From: Gammaproteobacteria bacterium | Lineage (GTDB): Bacteria; Pseudomonadota; Gammaproteobacteria; SZUA-229 | DNA length: 23,420 nucleotides | NCBI GenBank assembly: GCA_023136715.1 | Contig: JAGLQT010000140.1 | Coordinates: forward strand, 1-23,420 | Direction of reading: 5' to 3' | Shown here: in pieces, positions 8,350 through 15,134 of the stretch | How positions within the stretch are numbered: position 1 is the stretch's first letter | Layout of the letters: the number at the start of each line of letters is the position of its first letter | Notes under the pieces: generated by a model | The model's input: only the letters and a program-made list of their open reading frames with translations | Told to the model about the DNA's origin: nothing | The model's database searches: none | Position numbers and translations under genes: made by a program

Positions 8350-9558
8350 ATGCCTGATTATAAATTCAAAACGATTGATGAAATGGGGAAGGTGCGCGGT
8401 GACACAATGATCGCCAGTAACCCTATGGAGTTAGAGAAGCGTTTGAATAGCATGGGCTTTGATTTGCTGAGCTATGGTGAAAAAGCCAAGGCCTCTGGTG
8501 CGTTTTTTGGAAGAAAGAATATTTCGAGAAGAGAGCTGATTAATTTCACTTTTCATATTGAACAGTTATTAAAGGCAGGAGTGCCGTTACTTGATTGCTT
8601 GCGTGATATTCGTGACAGTTTAGATTACAGTCATTTTACCGACATCCTGCAAACAATTATTGATGATATTGAAGGCGGTAAAACGTTATCGTTGGCATTG
8701 GCAGAGCACAAACATATTTTTGATGATGTTTATATAACGCTTGTGCGCGTTGGTGAAGAGACAGGGTTATTGGCAAAAGTGTTAAAAGAAATGGCAGAGA
8801 CCTTGCGTTGGCAGGATGAGTTGGCGGCACACAGTAGAAAAATAATGATATACCCGGGTATTGTGACCTTTGTTGTGTTGAGTGTCGTTAGTTTTTTGAT
8901 GATTTATTTAATGCCCCAGCTTATGCCTTTTATAAAAAACATGGGAACGGAAATACCAACGCATACAAAAATACTTATTTCCGTGTCATCAGCATTTGTT
9001 AATTATTGGTATGTCATGTTGTTAGTGCCTTTTTTTATATTTGGCGCGATTAAGTTATGGGTCATGAGTAATCCTGAGGCTCAGTATTATATTGATAAAA
9101 TTAAATTGAAATTGTGGTTGTTTGGGCCATTAATGCTAAAAATAAAATTAGCTCGTTTTGCCAACTATTTTGCCATGATGTACAGCTCAGGTATTACTGT
9201 TCTTGATTCACTAAAAATATCAGAAGGTATTATGAATAACGTAATGCTAGAAGATTCGATTAGAGCAGCCAGGGCACGTATATCAGAAGGTATGCAGATT
9301 AGCGAAAGTTTTGAGGCGACAGGCGTGTTCCCATCGATGATTGTTCGTATGATAAGAATTGGCGAAGACACCGGTGCAATGGATGATGCCCTGCTTAACG
9401 TGAGTTATTTTTATAATCGTGAAGTTAGGGAGTCAATTGATAAAATTGAACCTGCAATGATGCCAGTATTAACAATATTGCTGGGCGGGATAATGATGTG
9501 GATTATGTTGTCTGTATTGGGCCCTGTTTATGACGCCGTTGCAAACATTAAAATTTAA
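8350..9558 (+). CDS. mshG: Inner-membrane platform protein MshG (PilC/GspF family)
   Basis: This polytopic platform protein sits above the assembly ATPase and feeds pilins into the growing fibre. The start M-P-D-Y-K-F-K-T-I-D is typical of T2SSF proteins. Two homologous helical T2SSF domains are visible: about 68-190 (I-E-Q-L-L-K-A-G-V-P-L-L-D-C-L, then V-G-E-E-T-G-L-L) and about 270-395 (Y-S-S-G-I-T-V-L-D-S-L, then I-G-E-D-T-G-A-M). Membrane segments lie at about 165-190, 213-236 and 373-392. The 402-residue length is normal. It lies 15 bp after mshE and 11 bp before the MshI-like gene. The order mshE-mshG is conserved in MSHA loci. Confidence 0.93.
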   Translation: MPDYKFKTIDEMGKVRGDTMIASNPMELEKRLNSMGFDLLSYGEKAKASGAFFGRKNISRRELINFTFHIEQLLKAGVPLLDCLRDIRDSLDYSHFTDILQTIIDDIEGGKTLSLALAEHKHIFDDVYITLVRVGEETGLLAKVLKEMAETLRWQDELAAHSRKIMIYPGIVTFVVLSVVSFLMIYLMPQLMPFIKNMGTEIPTHTKILISVSSAFVNYWYVMLLVPFFIFGAIKLWVMSNPEAQYYIDKIKLKLWLFGPLMLKIKLARFANYFAMMYSSGITVLDSLKISEGIMNNVMLEDSIRAARARISEGMQISESFEATGVFPSMIVRMIRIGEDTGAMDDALLNVSYFYNREVRESIDKIEPAMMPVLTILLGGIMMWIMLSVLGPVYDAVANIKI

Positions 9559-9569
9559 TCTAGGGATGA

Positions 9570-11159
9570 TTGAAAAAAGTGAATAGAGTTTTATATTTTT
9601 CAGGACATCGGCTAACCGTCTTTCATTGGGAGGGTAAGAAGTTTCACGGCGCCTGCTCATTTGAGCCAGATGCAGATGGCATGGCTAAGTTTAAGCAATA
9701 TCTGAAAACATCAGCAAAGTCTCCGGCTAGATTATTGGTTGATGTTATTGAGGAAGATTTTAGAATAGAAACCGCACCGCACGTTCATGGCAAAGATAAG
9801 AAGGCGGTTATTAACCGATTACTGGACCGTTATTATCGCTCTAGCAGGCAATATGTTTATTCAGAAATCATAGGTCGCGATAAAACAGGGCGGCGTGATA
9901 ATAATGTATTGATTGGTGGAATCACTAATCCTGGCTTAATAGATACCTGGAAAGATGTTATTGATGAATGCCATATACCACTAATTGGAATATGGACGTT
10001 ACCGCTACTTAGTAAGAATTTATTACCCCTGATTGGTGAAAAGAGAAGCGCTGTATTGCTGGTCAGTCAGCAGGTCAATAGTAATTTACGGCAAACATTT
10101 TTTAGAGATGGAAAAATGTTATCAAGCCGCCAATCTGTTATTAATCAGGATGCTGGGGACATTAGCAATATAGGAAAATTTGCCAGGCCTGAAGTTGAAA
10201 GAACGATTACTTTTTTGCGTAATCAAAGATTGATCAATGCTAATGAGATTGTGCATGTTCATGTTATTGGTTCAGAAGGCCAGATAGCATCAATAAAAAG
10301 TGAATTTAAGTCTGATGACTTACAAGATGTAAATATACACAGGATTGTTGATCTGCAAACTAAAATTGGCCTGGATGGCTTGTCTGGAAAATTCTCAGAC
10401 GGCATGTTTACCTGGCTATGTGCCAGGCAAACCGCAATTCAAGCGCATTATGGTAAGGCAAAAGAGTACAGCCAGTATTATTACGTGCTGCTTTCTAAAG
10501 GTTTGAAAGCAGCCAGCATTCTGCTGGCTTTGTCTGCAATGCTGATCACAGAGTCTAATTTATCCAGTGTCATTGAACATGAGCGTTCGATAGAGTTACT
10601 AGCTGAACAGGCTAGCGAATATAAAAAAATATATAAAAACCGATTTGAAGAGAACGAGGCTGATTTCGAACGTGCAAGGTTGATGAATGTAGCGGTAGAT
10701 TTGGCTGACCGAATTAGCCAACACGGTAAAACCTCACCGCTTGATTTTATGCTTGAGGTGAGTGCCGTATTGTCTCAGTCAAACCTGGGTATTGAGCATG
10801 TCGATAAAATTGAATGGGCATTAGAGCAGTATAAGAATCAGGGGGCTGTACAGGAAGTTTATAAGGCTAGTGTGGATGTAACGATTGATGACCCGGTGCG
10901 GCATGTGGGTGTTATTCATGGACACATAGCCATTTCAGATAAAAATTATCGGGGTTCTGTTTCCCAGGTCAATATAATTATTACGGCGCTGCAGAAACAT
11001 GATCGAGTTGAGCGAGTCGAAGCCATTCAAATGCCGGTAGAGATTCGCTCTGATAAGGCATTTACTGATGAGAGCGGTCTAAATACACGGACAGCATCTG
11101 AAAAAGATAAAGGTAGATTTGCCCTGAAGGTGGTCATGAGGGCATTGGGTCATGAATAA
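9570..11159 (+). CDS. mshI: MshI-like assembly protein (PilM-like plus PilN-like fusion)
   Basis: The N-terminal ~300 residues look like a cytoplasmic actin-fold PilM/GspL-type domain: V-N-R-V-L-Y-F-S-G-H-R-L-T-V-F, then a strand-rich L-L-V-D-V-I-E-E-D-F segment. One transmembrane helix follows (about 309-326), then a periplasmic coiled-coil/ferredoxin-like PilN-type domain. In Vibrio, MshI has a similar combined layout; it links the ATPase to the periplasmic MshJ/MshK. Start choice is uncertain: there is no ATG in the first ~35 codons. TTG 9570 has AGGGA only 3 nt upstream; GTG 9579 has the same site 12 nt upstream. It overlaps mshJ by 8 bp. Primary sequence similarity is weak, and the assignment rests on architecture and position. 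Confidence 0.72.
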   Translation: MKKVNRVLYFSGHRLTVFHWEGKKFHGACSFEPDADGMAKFKQYLKTSAKSPARLLVDVIEEDFRIETAPHVHGKDKKAVINRLLDRYYRSSRQYVYSEIIGRDKTGRRDNNVLIGGITNPGLIDTWKDVIDECHIPLIGIWTLPLLSKNLLPLIGEKRSAVLLVSQQVNSNLRQTFFRDGKMLSSRQSVINQDAGDISNIGKFARPEVERTITFLRNQRLINANEIVHVHVIGSEGQIASIKSEFKSDDLQDVNIHRIVDLQTKIGLDGLSGKFSDGMFTWLCARQTAIQAHYGKAKEYSQYYYVLLSKGLKAASILLALSAMLITESNLSSVIEHERSIELLAEQASEYKKIYKNRFEENEADFERARLMNVAVDLADRISQHGKTSPLDFMLEVSAVLSQSNLGIEHVDKIEWALEQYKNQGAVQEVYKASVDVTIDDPVRHVGVIHGHIAISDKNYRGSVSQVNIIITALQKHDRVERVEAIQMPVEIRSDKAFTDESGLNTRTASEKDKGRFALKVVMRALGHE

Positions 11160-11763
11160 AAAGATAAAGATCCATCCGCTAATAAAGAAACCGCTTATTC
11201 TTTTTTTAATCGTTGTAGTTTTTTCCGGCATGATTTTGACTATTTCTGATTCATATTTAGGGCGAGCTTACGATGGCAGGGAATCTGAAAAACGAGCTAT
11301 GAAAATATGGAAGAATAAAATAGATGGCTCAAGAGAGAATAATAAGATTATTGATGAATATGAAAGACGCTATCTGACATTGGTGAAGAATAATATTGTA
11401 GGCGAAGAAAATCGGCTTAACTGGCTGGAAACTATACAGGCGACAGCGAATGCCAGGAATATGCCATCGGTAAAATATAACCTGTCAAGCCAAAACTTGG
11501 TAGAAGATAAAACAGGTCAACATCAGGCGAAAGGTTTAAAGGTTTTTCGAAGTGCAATGACCCTGGATATGAAAATGGCACACGAAGGTGATTTATTTTC
11601 CATGCTAAATACCTTGACTGAAAAAGCGCAAGGTCTTTATACCGTTGAAAAATGCCATATAGAAAGTCTTGGCAAGTTATCAGCCAAAAGTAGTGAAAAC
11701 ATGCATGCTTATTGTGAGTTGAGTTGGTATACCCTTAAGCCTATTGGGAATGATGGGAAATAA
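11152..11763 (+). CDS. mshJ: MshJ-like (PilO/GspM-type) inner-membrane alignment protein
   Basis: This is a 203-residue bitopic membrane protein with a short basic cytoplasmic start (M-N-K-K-I-K-I), one transmembrane helix at about 14-31, a charged coiled-coil-prone region (about 40-90) and a periplasmic alpha/beta domain. This layout is that of PilO, GspM and MshJ, which pair with PilN/GspL/MshI in the inner-membrane alignment complex. The ATG overlaps the last 8 bp of the MshI-like gene, which suggests translational coupling. Two cysteines near the C-terminus (C-H-I-E-S ... H-A-Y-C-E-L) could form a periplasmic disulfide. Identification depends on layout and on the I-J-K order known from Vibrio MSHA loci. 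Confidence 0.72.
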   Translation: MNKKIKIHPLIKKPLILFLIVVVFSGMILTISDSYLGRAYDGRESEKRAMKIWKNKIDGSRENNKIIDEYERRYLTLVKNNIVGEENRLNWLETIQATANARNMPSVKYNLSSQNLVEDKTGQHQAKGLKVFRSAMTLDMKMAHEGDLFSMLNTLTEKAQGLYTVEKCHIESLGKLSAKSSENMHAYCELSWYTLKPIGNDGK

Positions 11764-11767
11764 CGTA

Positions 11768-12175
11768 ATGACGCGCTGGATAAAAAAACTGTTTATTGTC
11801 GGACTATTTTTTTCGTTACAGGCCATTGCCGAGGATTATAGTGAGCAATCGTTGAGAACTTTATTTACCAGTCAGCAGCAAAGGCAGGATATTGAGGGAG
11901 ACAGAAGGGGTAGTAACTTATCGCAAGAGCAAGTGCAGGTAGGCCCCTCCAGTGTCCAGGTTAATGGCATGGTAAAACGCAGAAATGGAAAAAGTGTGGT
12001 TTGGGTGAATGGAAAAAATACCATGGATAACTCAATGGTCGATGGTGTCAAAGTCTATTCAAATTCCATCAGCACACAAAACAAAGTCCCCGTTATGATT
12101 GATGGCCGAAAAGTTTATCTTAAGCCCGGTCAGACCTGGTCAGAAAAGACCGGTATCTCTGATGTGAATAATTGA
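11768..12175 (+). CDS. mshK: MshK-like periplasmic pilus biogenesis protein
   Basis: I place the start at ATG 11768, 8 codons inside the longest frame (TTG 11744). It has a well-spaced GGGA (11755-11758) and gives a clean signal sequence M-T-R-W-I-K-K-L-F-I-V-G-L-F-F-S-L-Q-A with likely cleavage near A-I-A/E. The mature part (about 110 residues) carries V-N-G-M-V-K-R-R-N-G-K-S-V-V-W-V-N-G and a later D-G-R-K-V-Y-L-K-P-G-Q-T-W. This pattern of a small beta domain with N-G and P-G-Q-x-W is seen in MshK proteins, which act as PilP/GspC-like connectors to the secretin. It begins 4 bp after mshJ. Upstream ATGs at 11750 and 11753 are possible alternatives. Confidence 0.7.
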   Translation: MTRWIKKLFIVGLFFSLQAIAEDYSEQSLRTLFTSQQQRQDIEGDRRGSNLSQEQVQVGPSSVQVNGMVKRRNGKSVVWVNGKNTMDNSMVDGVKVYSNSISTQNKVPVMIDGRKVYLKPGQTWSEKTGISDVNN

Positions 12176-12192
12176 TAACGTCAATATTTATC

Positions 12193-14322
12193 ATGCCTAG
12201 CAGATCATCAGTTAATACACCAAAAAACCAGAAAGGTATTGCGTTGCTGGTGATGATTATTGTTATTTTATTAGCCTTCTCCTCTTATTTTATTTCAGGT
12301 CTTTCTATTAATCAGGTAAAAGTAGAGAGCTCAATAAAAACCAGCATTGCGCTAAAGAAAGCAAAGGATGCACTAATAAGTTACGCTGTTCTTCGTTCTG
12401 AATTAACAGATCCATCACCACAATCAGCTGTCTATGGCTACTTACCTTGCCCTGCAAACACTATTGGCGACGGTAATTCAGTTGGCAATTGTGATAGTAC
12501 TGGGGAAAACACACTTGGCTGGTTTCCCTGGAGATCGTTACGTCTGCCGCCGATTAAGGATGGTAATGGTGATTGCCTGTTATATGCAGTTAGTAGTACC
12601 TACAAGTTTAATCCTCCTGCAGATATGTTGAATCAGGATAGCTATGGCATGTTCAAAGTGAGGGATGAGAGTGGGGCGACGACACAGGGTGTAAACGCAG
12701 AAGATAGAATCGTAGCCATAGTGTTTTCATCAGGCAAGACTTTAACAGGGCAGAATAGAATTAAGGATCCCAGCTCAGAGTGCAACAACGATGCAGATAA
12801 TTTTAGTGCCTATCTTGATTCGTATGAGGTCGCACCGGGTGATGTGATAGATAATAGCGTTGTGGATACAACTAACGCAAATCAGGTTGATGAGTTTATT
12901 TATGCAACAACAAATTCAGAAACTTCGGCAACACCACATAATGATCATTTTGTGACAATATCGAGGGATGAAATCAAGGATGCATTATTTAGTTACCCGT
13001 ATTCAAGCTTTGTAGTAAGAATGGAAAACTTAACGCAAGCATTAGCGATGTGTTTAAAAAAATATGCAAATCTTGGAGTAAACGCAAGTCGTAGATTACC
13101 ATGGCCAGCCAAGACAAATTTAGAGGGAGCTGCTTACGATATAGATGTGAGCTACCAGGATCAGAATGCTGCGGGTGTAGTAAGTAATGGCTATTCAGGA
13201 AGATTTCCATTTGATATAACGGATTCAAATACAGAGATTGGTGGGGCTTTTGCATCACCCGAACTATTTACAGCAGCAGGTTGTAGCGGGCTAGCAGTTG
13301 GTTCGGGGACAACTGCTGATAGTGCAGATCTTACCGATCTGACATCAGGATATGGGAAATTGTGGCATCACTGGAAAGATCATTTCTTCTATGTACTTTC
13401 AAAGGACTATGAGCCAGAGCTAGCAGTCGCCGGCAGTAATCCTGATGATGATGCGGCCGTGGCCGCAGCTAATGCGGCCGCAGCTGCAGCTGCAGCGGCT
13501 GCTGCTGCAGCTAATGAAATAGTGGATTCTGCAAATATTATTAGGGATGAAACCGCTGCTGCGGCCGCTGCGCTTGCATCAGGGGATACTGCTGCCGCTA
13601 ACACTGCCGCTGATGCGGCCGTGGATGAGGCAACGATTATTGCTGTTAAAGAGATAACCGCGGCAGATGCGGCTGCGGCAGCGGGTGTGGCCGCGGACGA
13701 TGCAATAATTGCAGCAGCGGTTGCTGGTGTCGATCCAGATGTGGCAACAGCGACATTAGCCGCTGCGGCAGCTGCGACTGATGCTGAAGATGCCGCGACT
13801 GATGCTGTTACTGCTGCTGGTGACGCGGAGCAGGCGGCTAACAATGTTGAATCTCATGTTTCAAATGGCCATATTAATCCGGCTAATGTTTGGGCTGGTA
13901 AGGCTGCGGCAGCTGCAACTGATGCTGTCGCCGCCGCCGCAGCAGCAGATACAGCCGAATTTGCAGCCGCGGCGGCAGCCGCCGCAGTTCCTTCAGGCGC
14001 TGCTCCAGCTAGTTGTGCGGTTAATTGCATTAAGGTGGATGGTACGGAATATGCGGGTGCAGTGATATTTAGTGGAAAACGGCTCGATGGCGTAGTAAGA
14101 AGTGATAAATCAGTGGTAGCCGATTATTTAGAAGATGGCAAGGCAGCTGTTTTTGGCGATGAGGTAACAAACAAAGTAGGTAATGAAAGTTATACTTATA
14201 CCGATCCACAAACGGAGATCGTTAATGACATTATGTACTGCATAGAAGATAAGCCTATTGATGATCCTGCGACGCCTCTTATAAATGAACTCGAACCATT
14301 GACAGTAATTGAGTGCATATGA
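12193..14322 (+). CDS. Large prepilin-like protein (MshP/PilX/GspK-like N-terminus) with LPCP domain and alanine-rich insert
   Basis: This 709-residue protein starts at ATG 12193 (a TTG at 12172 overlapping the mshK stop is possible). It has a prepilin-like leader ending Q-K-G15 followed by the hydrophobic helix I-A-L-L-V-M-I-I-V-I-L-L; position +5 is Val rather than Glu, as in the non-canonical MshP/PilX class. Around residues 60-140 is the motif A-L-I-S-Y ... Y-G-Y-L-P-C-P ... G-W-F-P-W-R-S-L, shared with the next gene. Residues about 415-600 are roughly half alanine (separate entry). They split a C-terminal region with C-A-V-N-C-I-K-V-D-G and an A-V-I-F-S-G-K-R-L motif. Many paired cysteines suggest periplasmic disulfides. 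A role as a minor or tip pilin is inferred. Its length far exceeds usual minor pilins. Confidence 0.78.
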   Translation: MPSRSSVNTPKNQKGIALLVMIIVILLAFSSYFISGLSINQVKVESSIKTSIALKKAKDALISYAVLRSELTDPSPQSAVYGYLPCPANTIGDGNSVGNCDSTGENTLGWFPWRSLRLPPIKDGNGDCLLYAVSSTYKFNPPADMLNQDSYGMFKVRDESGATTQGVNAEDRIVAIVFSSGKTLTGQNRIKDPSSECNNDADNFSAYLDSYEVAPGDVIDNSVVDTTNANQVDEFIYATTNSETSATPHNDHFVTISRDEIKDALFSYPYSSFVVRMENLTQALAMCLKKYANLGVNASRRLPWPAKTNLEGAAYDIDVSYQDQNAAGVVSNGYSGRFPFDITDSNTEIGGAFASPELFTAAGCSGLAVGSGTTADSADLTDLTSGYGKLWHHWKDHFFYVLSKDYEPELAVAGSNPDDDAAVAAANAAAAAAAAAAAAANEIVDSANIIRDETAAAAAALASGDTAAANTAADAAVDEATIIAVKEITAADAAAAAGVAADDAIIAAAVAGVDPDVATATLAAAAAATDAEDAATDAVTAAGDAEQAANNVESHVSNGHINPANVWAGKAAAAATDAVAAAAAADTAEFAAAAAAAAVPSGAAPASCAVNCIKVDGTEYAGAVIFSGKRLDGVVRSDKSVVADYLEDGKAAVFGDEVTNKVGNESYTYTDPQTEIVNDIMYCIEDKPIDDPATPLINELEPLTVIECI
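13429..13999 (+). repeat. Alanine-rich low-complexity coding region with internal direct repeats
   Basis: About 190 codons encode a sequence roughly half alanine, with Asp, Thr, Val and Glu between Ala runs (longest run 13 residues). All four GCN codons are mixed, so it is not a simple triplet array, and it is visibly more GC-rich than its surroundings. Direct repeats: GATGCGGCCGTGG at 13450-13462 and 13612-13624 (13/13, 162 bp or 54 codons apart), and a 25-bp unit at 13762-13786 and 13903-13927 (24/25, 141 bp or 47 codons apart). Both spacings are multiples of three, so the frame is kept. A hairpin-prone palindrome TGCGGCC-GT-GGCCGCA lies at 13452-13467. Confidence 0.85.
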
Positions 14323-15134
14323 ATATTAATAAGTCCTTACTGATTCAAAAAGGTTTTACGCTGGTTGAGCTGGCGATAGTGTTAGTGATAGTTGGTGTTT
14401 TATTAGGCGGTTTTATTGGAACATTGGCATCTCGAATTGAAAGTACGCAACGCTCAAATACACAAGATCAACTTGAAGATATAAAGTCTGCGCTTTTGGG
14501 TTATGTAAGTGCGGAAGGGTATTTACCTTGTCCAACTACCACAACAGGTGGAGGTGAAGAACAATCTGCTGGTGGAAGCTGCACTATTCAACATGGCTTT
14601 GTGCCTGGTAGAACCTTGGGTTTGAGTGGAGCTTATAATTTTGATGATCTGTTGCTTGATACCTGGGGAAATCCGATTCGTTACAGTGTATCGGATGATG
14701 GTGGTACAGATGCTTTTACTACACCTTATACCGCTCCAGGGGCCGGAGGCATGAAGGATGTAGGTATGGCAGCTTTAGGTCCTGATTTAGTAGTTTGTAG
14801 TGAAGATAGTGCTGCTGGCACGACTTGTTCAGCTGGTAATACTTTGCTGGATAACTCCCCATTTATTTTATTGTCACTGGGGAAAGATGGTAACGAATTT
14901 GTCGCAAATACAGCAAATGCAAGTACGGATCAGGGAGAAAATTCGGCTGAGGCTGATGTCACTGCGAATGCAACAGGAGAAAATTTAGCTTATTCGGTTG
15001 GTAATAATCGAGTATTTGTCAGTAAAAGTTATAGTGGTGTAGGTGCGACAGCAGACCAGTTTGACGATATAATTTTGTGGGTTTCGCCTTATATCCTTTA
15101 CAGCCGGATGATTGAAGCAGGTCAGTTGCCTTAA
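14319..15134 (+). CDS. Type IV prepilin-like protein with LPCP domain
   Basis: ATG 14319 overlaps the preceding stop (ATGA); an upstream GTG at 14313 is less likely. A class III prepilin leader of 12 residues ends at K-G12 and is followed by F-T-L-V-E-L-A-I-V-L-V-I, with the canonical Phe +1 and Glu +5 needed for PilD cleavage and methylation. The mature domain carries I-K-S-A-L-L-G-Y ... E-G-Y-L-P-C-P ... H-G-F-V-P-G-R-T-L-G-L ... W-G-N-P-I-R-Y-S-V-S, the same motif order as the larger protein encoded upstream. The two probably evolved from a common pseudopilin and may pair in the fibre tip. It is the last gene of the operon. The 271-residue product is longer than a typical major pilin. Confidence 0.88.
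   Translation: MNINKSLLIQKGFTLVELAIVLVIVGVLLGGFIGTLASRIESTQRSNTQDQLEDIKSALLGYVSAEGYLPCPTTTTGGGEEQSAGGSCTIQHGFVPGRTLGLSGAYNFDDLLLDTWGNPIRYSVSDDGGTDAFTTPYTAPGAGGMKDVGMAALGPDLVVCSEDSAAGTTCSAGNTLLDNSPFILLSLGKDGNEFVANTANASTDQGENSAEADVTANATGENLAYSVGNNRVFVSKSYSGVGATADQFDDIILWVSPYILYSRMIEAGQLP

Noticed and set aside
2347..9558. Alternative reading as a type II secretion system
   Set aside because: Signature proteins GspC/D/G and a GspD-type multi-N-domain secretin are absent; the secretin, MshN, MshE and SPOR-ATPase fit the MSHA group better.
11744..11767. Longer TTG start for the MshK-like gene
   Set aside because: It overlaps the mshJ end, adds hydrophilic residues in front of a clean signal peptide and has a poorer ribosome site than ATG 11768.
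13407..13844. Long minus-strand open frame rich in Ala and Ser (145 codons)
   Set aside because: It is the antisense shadow of the alanine-rich repeat: GCN-rich DNA keeps other frames open. It has no homology signature or start signal.
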